DNA of 14,734 nucleotides from JAAKFL01 sp964629645. Its GTDB lineage: Bacteria; Chlamydiota; Chlamydiia; Chlamydiales; SLFE01. Below are positions 1-5,094 of this stretch, piece by piece. The notes below the pieces were generated by a model, which worked only from the letters and a program-made list of their open reading frames with translations, had not been told where the DNA came from and searched no databases. Where the stretch lies: positions 1-14,734 of the forward strand of contig CAZVSU010000066.1 of assembly GCA_964629645.1 (NCBI GenBank), given 5' to 3'. Positions within the stretch are counted from its first letter, which is position 1; each line of letters opens with the position of its first letter. Both the position numbers and the translations under genes were made by a program.

Positions 1-545
1 CAGTTGCAACTACGACTGCCGTTGCTTTAAGCATCATTGGCTACCGCTGGTTCAATAAACCAGCAATTCCCGCTGGAAATTCAGCCGATCGTGGATCGTC
101 TGATGGATCAATTAATGCAGATTCTCCTGGGAAGAGTGCCAGCGTCATCTCTAACGAATCTGAATCAAATAGGGACTCTTCGAATCTAGTTTCTACGAAA
201 AAAAAATCAGCACCTTGCCCAGAGTCAGTTCGATCAGCTCCAGAGGGAATTACTGTCAATAAACCAACTTTATCCTCTACGTTGAAGCTGGTAGAAGAGA
301 GTATTGAAGAATACGAGAATCAGGAAAGCCCAGTTCCTGAAGCTGTGGAAATTACGAGAGAAGAATTACAATCCTTAATCTACGCTTATAACGCATATCG
401 TAAGACGGGAAAACAATCAGACAACGTCAATGATGATTTCAAGAGAGAAATCAAAAAACTAGATTTAAACGCACGGAATAAATTCCGAAAGAATTTGAAA
501 AACTTGAATAAGTCCCTTCACAAAATTGAAAAGAGAATTTCATAA
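1..545 (+). CDS. Inc-like membrane protein with Ser-rich linker and helical C-terminus, 5'-partial (tandem paralog 1)
   Basis: The frame starting at base 3 is open from the window edge to the TAA at 543-545 (about 180 residues), so the gene begins upstream. The visible part starts with the end of a hydrophobic segment (ALSIIGYRW), then a Ser/Asn/Pro-rich linker of about 70 residues, then a charged, Lys/Glu-rich, probably helical C-terminus. It is a paralog of the gene at 765-1328: ALSIIG(Y/F)R matches, and LSSTL followed by VE..(I/V)..YE matches after the linker, which the second copy lacks. Judged by that paralog, the true start should lie roughly 225 bases before the window. An internal TTG at 282 is not a credible start because the homology extends upstream of it. 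A hydrophobic module plus a coiled-coil-like tail resembles chlamydial inclusion membrane (Inc) proteins, but that role is inference and no known family was recognised. Confidence 0.8.
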   Translation, partial: VATTTAVALSIIGYRWFNKPAIPAGNSADRGSSDGSINADSPGKSASVISNESESNRDSSNLVSTKKKSAPCPESVRSAPEGITVNKPTLSSTLKLVEESIEEYENQESPVPEAVEITREELQSLIYAYNAYRKTGKQSDNVNDDFKREIKKLDLNARNKFRKNLKNLNKSLHKIEKRIS

Positions 546-572
546 ATTCTGTTTTCAATCTTGAGATGTTGG

Positions 573-597
573 AGCGCCCTCTTTAGAGGGCGCTTTT
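573..597 (+). terminator. Rho-independent terminator of paralog 1
   Basis: A perfect 9-bp stem (AGCGCCCTC / GAGGGCGCT) closes a TTTA loop and runs into TTTT, 27 bases after the stop codon. The same stem recurs after the second paralog at 1356-1382 with a different loop, so the terminator was part of the duplicated unit. Confidence 0.9.
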
Positions 598-603
598 GGT
601 TTA

Positions 604-729
604 AGAGCTACCGGCGTCCGCCGCACTAGTCGTGGCGGTAGGGCTGGTAATAGTAGCCTCGGTAGTAGCGAGGCGAGTCATAAAAGCGGTAATAGACTCG
701 GCCTGGGCCGTAATAAAACCTGCCGCCGT
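604..729 (-). pseudogene. Headless 3' remnant of the Tyr/Gly/Arg-rich secreted protein gene
   Basis: Aligned by hand, this stretch matches the 3' part of the intact minus-strand gene (1387-1524) at about 90% of positions, apart from one 12-base in-frame gap. Read on the minus strand it still encodes GGRFYYGPGR and SPRYYRGYYYQPYRH. A Trp codon has become TAG (626-628), the upstream frame closes at a TAA just before the homology, and there is no start codon or signal peptide. Similarity stops sharply at 729, where the upstream region of the next paralog begins. It is therefore a truncated by-product of a tandem duplication and not a functional gene. It could still contribute antisense or promoter sequence to the downstream gene. 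Confidence 0.9.
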
Positions 730-764
730 TGGGATATTATCACGAACGTTGATATGAGGTCATT

Positions 765-1328
765 ATGTTTGAAAAAATTTCTAATTATAAAAATACTTTA
801 ATCGCAACTGGTGCTGCTGCTGTTGCCGCTGTTGCTGTCGGAGCTTTGGCTTACAGAGGAAACTTGACTCCCTTAGCGAAAGCAACAGCTTCAAAAGTGA
901 GCGCACTTAAGCCCTATATCGCAACCCATATGAGTCAGTTGTCAAAAGCGACGGGCCTTAACGCTATAGTCTTAACAGGAGGCTTTACTGCCGTCGCCGC
1001 TGGAGCGGCGCTTGCCCTTAGCATCATCGGTTTCCGATTGATGAAAAGATCTGAGTTATCGTCCACTCTTGCCGGAGTTGAAAACTTCGTAGCGGACTAT
1101 GAAGACAATGGCTTACCAAAGAAAAACCAATTAGAAGCATTGAGATTTACTGTTGATCGTGTCAACGAAGGCGTAAAGGAAGCACTGGAAGAAAGAGGGC
1201 TTCGGTCAGTCGATGACATCAGAAAGTTAAGCGTGAAAGAATTGATCAAATTGAGTAGACAATTGGATGATCTTGATAAAAAGTTGAAATCTTTAGAAGA
1301 AGTTGAAATCTTTAGAAAGAGAACATAG
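765..1328 (+). CDS. Inc-like bilobed-hydrophobic membrane protein with helical C-terminus (tandem paralog 2)
   Basis: This 187-residue protein has two long hydrophobic, Ala/Val/Leu-rich segments (about residues 11-30 and 67-90) separated by about 36 residues. A charged helical region with coiled-coil character follows (about 122-180). The ATG is preceded by GAGG with a 5-base spacer, supporting this start. It is a diverged paralog of the gene ending at 545: ALSIIGFR aligns with ALSIIGYR, and LSSTL (98-102) plus VENFVADYE aligns with LSSTL plus VEESIEEYE, but the Ser-rich linker is absent. A hydrophobic pair plus coiled coil recalls inclusion membrane proteins, though the loop between segments is longer than in classic Inc hairpins. 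No known family was recognised. Base composition is more AT-rich than in the sucCD genes. The last residues lie after a 19-base duplication that shifts frame. A terminator follows 27 bases after the stop. Confidence 0.85.
   Translation: MFEKISNYKNTLIATGAAAVAAVAVGALAYRGNLTPLAKATASKVSALKPYIATHMSQLSKATGLNAIVLTGGFTAVAAGAALALSIIGFRLMKRSELSSTLAGVENFVADYEDNGLPKKNQLEALRFTVDRVNEGVKEALEERGLRSVDDIRKLSVKELIKLSRQLDDLDKKLKSLEEVEIFRKRT
1282..1317. repeat. 19-base-period microduplication at the 3' end of paralog 2
   Basis: AGTTGAAATCTTTAGAA occurs at 1282-1298 and again at 1301-1317. The 19-base period is not a multiple of three, so the first copy is read as KLKSLEE and the second, in another frame, as VEIFRK. 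Removing one unit would give a tail that runs on to a TAA at 1341-1343. Confidence 0.85.
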
Positions 1329-1355
1329 AATTCAGTATTCTTAATTAAGCTTTAG

Positions 1356-1382
1356 AAGCGCCCTCAAACGAGGGCGCTTTTT
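1356..1382 (+). terminator. Rho-independent terminator of paralog 2, between convergent genes
   Basis: A perfect 10-bp stem (AAGCGCCCTC / GAGGGCGCTT) with loop AAAC is followed by TTTTT (1378-1382). It ends the plus-strand paralog and lies nine bases before the 3' end of the convergent minus-strand gene. On the minus strand no uninterrupted T run follows the stem, so action there is less sure. It is the duplicated partner of the hairpin at 573-597. Confidence 0.9.
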
Positions 1383-1390
1383 GTTTAGGG

Positions 1391-1681
1391 TTACCAGCGT
1401 CCGCCGCGCCAGTGGTGGCGGTAGGGTTGGTAATAATAGCCTCGGTAGTAGCGAGGCGAGTAATAGTAGCGGGGATAGGCGCGGTAATAGCCACGGCCTG
1501 GGCCGTAATAAAACCTGCCGCCGTATCGAGGTCCCGCATAGACACGGACGCGGATCGCCACATTTTCGTCAGTGACTTTCGGCGTTGTGCCCACTGTTTG
1601 CGCATTCACGGCAGGAACTGCCATAGCTAAAGCGGCAAACATCATGATTGTTCCAATTATAGATTTGTTGAGAGATGACAT
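1391..1681 (-). CDS. Small secreted Tyr/Gly/Arg-rich low-complexity protein
   Basis: This 96-residue protein opens with a clear Sec signal peptide: a basic N-terminus, a hydrophobic core around residues 8-22 and a probable cleavage after AVNA (near residue 27). The mature protein is short. A threonine/valine-rich start leads into a tail of about 50 residues with 16 tyrosines, many arginines and glycines, in motifs such as RYYY, RYYRGYYY and YRHHWRGG. The start is fixed by AAGGAG five bases before ATG. It is exported to the periplasm or beyond. Short Tyr/Arg/Gly-rich secreted proteins occur widely in bacteria and are usually uncharacterised, so no enzymatic function is claimed. A truncated sister copy lies at 604-729. 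Expression probably comes from the consensus promoter at 1953-1982 through a long leader. Confidence 0.8.
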   Translation of the reverse strand: MSSLNKSIIGTIMMFAALAMAVPAVNAQTVGTTPKVTDENVAIRVRVYAGPRYGGRFYYGPGRGYYRAYPRYYYSPRYYRGYYYQPYRHHWRGGRW

Positions 1682-1827
1682 AGGAACTCCTTAGTTGAGT
1701 CTTATCGTCTTTATTATTGAAATGGATTGAGTTTAAGAGTTATGCGGCGATTAAGATGTGCAGCCATCAACATACCCACCTAGAATTGGCAGATTCAACT
1801 TAAGAATGAGGGATAAGGCCTAAGAGA

Positions 1828-1935
1828 TCATCCCGGGCGGGTCATTCTGTTGACCCTCTTAAATTCATCTGTCGCAACTCGATATCGGTTAGGATTGCAG
1901 GAGAGGTTAATGGCTACCCAAAATATTGTTATCAT
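1828..1935 (-). CDS. Possible 35-residue leader ORF (doubtful)
   Basis: An ATG about 11 bases after the predicted transcription start opens a 35-codon frame ending at TGA (1828-1830). The peptide begins MITIFWVAINLSCNPN and ends NRMTRPG. A purine-rich AAGAGAG lies four bases before the ATG. It could be a leader peptide or a chance frame. Nothing about its composition proves coding. Confidence 0.2.
   Translation of the reverse strand: MITIFWVAINLSCNPNRYRVATDEFKRVNRMTRPG
1839..1856 (-). promoter_or_regulatory. Short inverted repeat in the leader of the Tyr-rich gene
   Basis: GGGTCA (1839-1844) and TGACCC (1851-1856) form a perfect 6-bp inverted repeat with a 6-base loop. It lies within the predicted 5' untranslated leader and overlaps no start codon. 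No T run follows on the minus strand, so it is not a standard terminator. Confidence 0.35.
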
Positions 1936-1952
1936 TAAACTCTCTTAATCTA

Positions 1953-1982
1953 ATTATAGTTTTAATATGATATAAGTGTCAA
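1953..1982 (-). promoter_or_regulatory. Sigma-70-type consensus promoter for the Tyr-rich secreted gene
   Basis: On the minus strand TTGACA (complement of 1977-1982) is followed after 18 bases by TATAAT (complement of 1953-1958). Both hexamers match the consensus fully. The predicted start is near 1946, giving a leader of about 265 bases before the gene starting at 1681. The promoter points away from ftsY, and no other minus-strand gene intervenes except the doubtful leader ORF. Confidence 0.7.
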
Positions 1983-2003
1983 ATTATTGGTCTATCAATA
2001 ATT
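1982..2003. promoter_or_regulatory. Inverted repeat abutting the -35 box (possible operator)
   Basis: AATTATTG (1982-1989) and CAATAATT (1996-2003) are perfect reverse complements around GTCTAT. The left arm touches the last base of the -35 hexamer, a position fitting an activator or repressor site. On the plus strand a T-rich run follows, so a weak terminator is an alternative. Confidence 0.4.
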
Positions 2004-2048
2004 GTTTGTTTTTCTATCAAAACACATGTTTTTTATACTAAAAAAGGG

Positions 2049-2966
2049 TTATTCGAAGAGAGCGTCCACGAAACCTTGAGAATCAAAGGGGATTAAATCC
2101 TCAAGACCCTCACCCACACCGATATAGCGGATCGGAAGCTTGAGCTCCGATGCGATTTTGAAAACAATGCCCCCTTTGGCCGATCCGTCGAGTTTCGTCA
2201 GAATAAGGCCTGTCAAAGGGGTGAATTGATGGAATACCTTGGCTTGATCGACAGCGTTTTGCCCGGTTGTCGCATCTAGAACCAACCACGTTTCGTGGGG
2301 GCTGCCGCCGACGACTTTGTTGCAGGTTCGCTTGATTTTTTCGAGCTCTTGCATAAGAGCTGTTTTTGTGTGGAGGCGTCCCGCCGTGTCAATGAGCAGG
2401 GTGTCAACCCCCCGCGCTTTTGCTGCTGTGACAGCATCGAAGGCAACGGCTGCAGGATCGCTTTTCGCGACGCCTTTGACAATCTGGACATCAATTTTTT
2501 TTGCCCACATATCGAGTTGTTCGATTCCTGCCGCCCGGTAGGTATCGGTCGCGGCGAGTAAAACAGAGCTGCCCTCATCTTGAAATTTCTTTGCCAATTT
2601 GGCCACTGATGTGGTTTTGCCATTGCCGTTGACACCCACAATCAGAATCACTTTTGGGTCGTTTTCACCCGGCTTTTTTGAGGGTGGGGGCGGAATATCG
2701 GTCAAGACGGCGAGAAGCTCTTTCCGTAAAATAGAGATGAGCTGTTCTGAGGTGAGAGAAGGGTTTTTTTTGTAGTGCTGCTGAAGTGATTCTGTGAGTT
2801 GTTCGGCCGTGTGCACTCCCAAGTCCGCTTCATAAAGAATCTGCTCAAGCTCTTCAATCGTCGCTTCATCGATTTTATTTTGAAACAGCGCGCGGATTTT
2901 TCCTGTCAGCTTTGAGCCGGTGCGGGATAGAGCCGATCGAATGCGGTCCAAAAACTTGAAAACCAT
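2049..2966 (-). CDS. ftsY: Signal recognition particle receptor FtsY
   Basis: This 305-residue SRP receptor GTPase docks ribosome-nascent chain-SRP complexes at the inner membrane and, with Ffh, hands them to the Sec translocon. The helical N domain spans roughly residues 1-95. The G domain has the P-loop GVNGNGKTTS (111-120), DTYRAAGIEQL (141-151), DTAGR (193-197), TKLDG (257-261) and the closing GVGEGLEDLIPF. The DTYRAA form and the closing motif point to FtsY, since Ffh typically has DVYRPA and a methionine-rich M domain, which is absent. The acidic A domain of E. coli FtsY is also absent, as in many compact bacterial versions, so membrane contact would rely on the amphipathic N-terminus. 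The start has AGAGG about 10 bases upstream. It is divergent from sucC across 80 bases. Confidence 0.97.
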   Translation of the reverse strand: MVFKFLDRIRSALSRTGSKLTGKIRALFQNKIDEATIEELEQILYEADLGVHTAEQLTESLQQHYKKNPSLTSEQLISILRKELLAVLTDIPPPPSKKPGENDPKVILIVGVNGNGKTTSVAKLAKKFQDEGSSVLLAATDTYRAAGIEQLDMWAKKIDVQIVKGVAKSDPAAVAFDAVTAAKARGVDTLLIDTAGRLHTKTALMQELEKIKRTCNKVVGGSPHETWLVLDATTGQNAVDQAKVFHQFTPLTGLILTKLDGSAKGGIVFKIASELKLPIRYIGVGEGLEDLIPFDSQGFVDALFE

Positions 2967-3046
2967 TTGCGTCCAGCCTCTTCTTTCTGGTATTTATAAA
3001 AGACAGATCATATCATAGGGCCTTTAATTGAGGGAAGTTTCTAAGG
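2967..3046. promoter_or_regulatory. Divergent promoter region of ftsY and sucC
   Basis: This 80-base gap must carry start signals for both directions. An AT-rich centre has TATCAT (3011-3016, plus) and the overlapping TATGAT (complement of 3012-3017, minus) as possible -10 boxes. I see no good -35 for either. GAGGGAAG at 3030-3037 is the likely sucC ribosome binding site; AAGG also directly touches the ATG. Confidence 0.4.
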
Positions 3047-4213
3047 ATGAATCTCCATGAGTATCAAGCGAAAGACTATTTAAAAAAGCATGGGGTCGCC
3101 GTTCCCGAATCTTGGGTGGCTTCAAGCCCCGGCCAGGTATCAGAGATTGTCAAAGAGCACGGGCTGAAAGAGGCGATTGTGAAAGTGCAGGTGCACGCCG
3201 GAGGCAGGGGAAAAGCGGGGGGCGTTCGCTTCTGCCGCTCGCCGGAAGAGATCGTGTCGGCAGCTGAAGAGATGATCGGCATGCAAATTGTGACCAAGCA
3301 GACCGGAAGCGAAGGAATCACGGCGCATAAGGTTTTGATTGCTGAAGCGGTCGACATTGAAAAAGAGTATTATCTTGGCGCTGTGATCGATCGCGAGTCG
3401 GCGTCGGCGGCTTTGATCGCGTCTCCCGAGGGAGGGATGGAAATTGAGGAAATTGCCGAGCAGTTCCCTGAAAAGGTGATCCGCATTCCGATCCAACTCG
3501 ACGGCTCGATCAGATCTTATCATTTGATTGCGCTTTCAAAAGTTATGGGGTGGGAGTGGAGTCCAAAACATCCTGCCCTTCAACTTGTGAGGGCGACCGC
3601 CAAAGCGTTTGTCGCATCGGACGCTTCTTTAGTCGAGATCAATCCGCTGGTCAAAACAAAGTCGGGAGAGTTTTTCGCGATCGATGCTAAAATGTCGATC
3701 GACGACAACGCTCTTTTTAGACAACCAGAGCTGTCTGAATGCTTCGACCCTTCGCAGCTGCCTGAAAATGAAGTGAAAGCGCATGATCACGACTTGGCCT
3801 ATATCGCAATGGAAGGGGATATCGGGTGCATGGTCAATGGCGCAGGGCTTGCCATGGCATCAATGGACATTATCCACGCCTATGGCGCCGAGCCGGCCAA
3901 TTTTTTAGATGTCGGAGGGGGAGCGGACGAGGATAAGGTCGCCGAAGGTTTCAAACTTATTTTGTCTGATGCGAATGTGAAAGGGGTTCTCGTCAATATT
4001 TTTGGGGGGATCATGAACTGTGCGACCATCGCAAAGGGTGTGATTCACGCGACTCAAGAGCTGAAAGTGATTGTTCCGCTTGTCGTGCGCCTCGAAGGGA
4101 CAAATGTGGACGAGGGGAGAAAGCGCCTCGCTGAATCCAATCTGGATATCATCGTGGCAAATAGTTTATCAGATGCCGCAGAAAAAATTGTATCTGCAGT
4201 CAAGGGAGCGTAA
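3047..4213 (+). CDS. sucC: Succinate-CoA ligase beta subunit
   Basis: The beta subunit of succinyl-CoA synthetase converts succinyl-CoA to succinate with substrate-level formation of ATP or GTP in the TCA cycle, as an alpha-beta enzyme with SucD. The 388-residue length equals that of E. coli SucC. The N-terminal ATP-grasp fold carries the hallmark start MNLHEYQAK, the glycine-rich nucleotide loop HAGGRGKAGG (50-59), EINP (197-200) and the metal-binding Asp in IDAK (D213). The C-terminal ligase domain has GGGADEDKV, NIFGGIMNC (317-325) and VRLEGTNV (347-354). sucD follows after eight bases, so the two are co-transcribed and made in equal amounts. Nucleotide preference cannot be told from the sequence by eye. 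Confidence 0.98.
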   Translation: MNLHEYQAKDYLKKHGVAVPESWVASSPGQVSEIVKEHGLKEAIVKVQVHAGGRGKAGGVRFCRSPEEIVSAAEEMIGMQIVTKQTGSEGITAHKVLIAEAVDIEKEYYLGAVIDRESASAALIASPEGGMEIEEIAEQFPEKVIRIPIQLDGSIRSYHLIALSKVMGWEWSPKHPALQLVRATAKAFVASDASLVEINPLVKTKSGEFFAIDAKMSIDDNALFRQPELSECFDPSQLPENEVKAHDHDLAYIAMEGDIGCMVNGAGLAMASMDIIHAYGAEPANFLDVGGGADEDKVAEGFKLILSDANVKGVLVNIFGGIMNCATIAKGVIHATQELKVIVPLVVRLEGTNVDEGRKRLAESNLDIIVANSLSDAAEKIVSAVKGA

Positions 4214-4221
4214 ACGTCGTC

Positions 4222-5094
4222 ATGTCGATTCTGTGCAGTCAAAAAACGAAGGTGATCACGCAAGGGATCACAGGAAAATCGGGCCGCTTTCACACCGAGC
4301 AGTGCCTGGAATATGGAACGCAATTTGTCGGGGGCGTCACTCCGGGAAAAGGGGGGCTTAAGAGCTTGGGCCTTCCCGTTTTCGATACGGTGGCCGAGGC
4401 GAAAAAAGCGACCGGATGCGACGCGACCATGATTTTTGTTCCGCCTCCTTTTGCCGCTGAAGCGATATTGGAAGCAGAAGAGGCGGGTATCCCTTTGATT
4501 GTTTGCATCACCGAGGGGATTCCGGTACGCGATATGCTGCAGGTGAAAGAGGTGATGAGCGTCTCCAAAACGAGCCGCTTGATCGGGCCGAATTGTCCCG
4601 GCGTGATCACGCCCGGAGAGTGTAAAATCGGGATTATGCCGGGGTATATCCATAAAAAAGGGAACGTTGGGATCGTGTCGCGGTCGGGCACCTTAACTTA
4701 CGAAGCCGTTTGGCAAACAACAGAGCTTGGACTCGGACAATCCTCTTGCGTCGGCATCGGGGGAGATCCTTTGAACGGCACAAATTTTATCGATGTGTTA
4801 GAGCTTTTTGAACGCGATCCCGAGACGAAGTCTATCCTCATGATCGGGGAAATTGGGGGCGAAGCAGAAGAGCAGGCGGCCGATTGGATCCGGTCAAAGG
4901 GAACAAAGCCTGTTGCCGCCTTTATTGCCGGTAAAACCGCTCCCCCCGGAAGGCGCATGGGACATGCCGGCGCGATCATATCCGGAGGGAAAGGGACTGC
5001 AGAAGGAAAAATCGAGGCGCTGCAAAAAGCGGGAGTGGTGATCGCTGAGACGCCTGCCCACATGGGAGCAGCGGTAAAAAAGGCAGCGGAATGA
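4222..5094 (+). CDS. sucD: Succinate-CoA ligase alpha subunit
   Basis: The alpha subunit binds CoA and carries the phosphohistidine intermediate of succinyl-CoA synthetase. The 290 residues are full length for the family. The N-terminal Rossmann-like CoA-binding domain has TQGITGKSGRFHTEQ (13-27) and GGVTPGKGG (37-45). GPNCPG (122-127) and SRSGTLTYE (153-161) follow, and the active-site motif GRRMGHAGAI places the phosphorylated histidine at H248. A GGGAG-like ribosome binding site lies inside the end of sucC, about 13 bases upstream. The stop codon overlaps the start of the next gene as ATGA (5091-5094), suggesting that the M50 protease is translated from the same message. Confidence 0.98.
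   Translation: MSILCSQKTKVITQGITGKSGRFHTEQCLEYGTQFVGGVTPGKGGLKSLGLPVFDTVAEAKKATGCDATMIFVPPPFAAEAILEAEEAGIPLIVCITEGIPVRDMLQVKEVMSVSKTSRLIGPNCPGVITPGECKIGIMPGYIHKKGNVGIVSRSGTLTYEAVWQTTELGLGQSSCVGIGGDPLNGTNFIDVLELFERDPETKSILMIGEIGGEAEEQAADWIRSKGTKPVAAFIAGKTAPPGRRMGHAGAIISGGKGTAEGKIEALQKAGVVIAETPAHMGAAVKKAAE

Larger units (their letters stand above)
730..1524. repeat. Second copy of a tandem duplication unit (paralog gene, terminator, 3' part of Tyr-rich gene)
   Basis: The order paralog, terminator, 3' end of Tyr-rich gene occurs twice in direct succession: up to 729, then 730-1524. In the first copy the Tyr-rich sequence breaks off at 729 after CTGCCGCCGT. In the second it continues past the equivalent base 1524 into an intact gene. 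This defines a direct tandem duplication whose left endpoint lies just upstream of the paralog gene and whose right endpoint lies inside the Tyr-rich gene. The noncoding and 3' parts stayed about 90% alike, while the two protein genes diverged strongly. Confidence 0.8.
1682..2048. other. AT-rich intergenic region: promoter and long leader of the Tyr-rich gene
   Basis: This 367-base gap between two minus-strand genes contains no convincing conserved gene. It holds a minus-strand consensus promoter (1953-1982), an inverted repeat against its -35 box (1982-2003), a possible small leader ORF (1828-1935), a GGGTCA/TGACCC inverted repeat (1839-1856) and the ribosome binding site of the Tyr-rich gene. 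No GC-rich terminator is visible after the ftsY stop at 2049. Confidence 0.7.

Noticed and set aside
282..545. A separate 87-residue gene starting at TTG 282
   Set aside because: The frame is open to the window edge and the upstream part matches the paralog's hydrophobic segment, so this is the 3' part of a longer gene.
1401..1524. Repeats of GTAATA/GGTAG motifs as a possible CRISPR or VNTR array
   Set aside because: They are Tyr/Arg/Gly codon runs of the Tyr-rich gene, with irregular spacing and no unique spacers.
1381..1630. Plus-strand and alternative minus-strand ORFs over the Tyr-rich gene
   Set aside because: They are shadows of a GC-biased low-complexity gene. Only the minus frame at 1391-1681 has a signal peptide and a proper ribosome binding site.
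4054..4653. Minus-strand 199-residue ORF spanning the sucC/sucD junction
   Set aside because: It is antisense to two highly conserved genes, has no ribosome binding site and no recognisable protein features.
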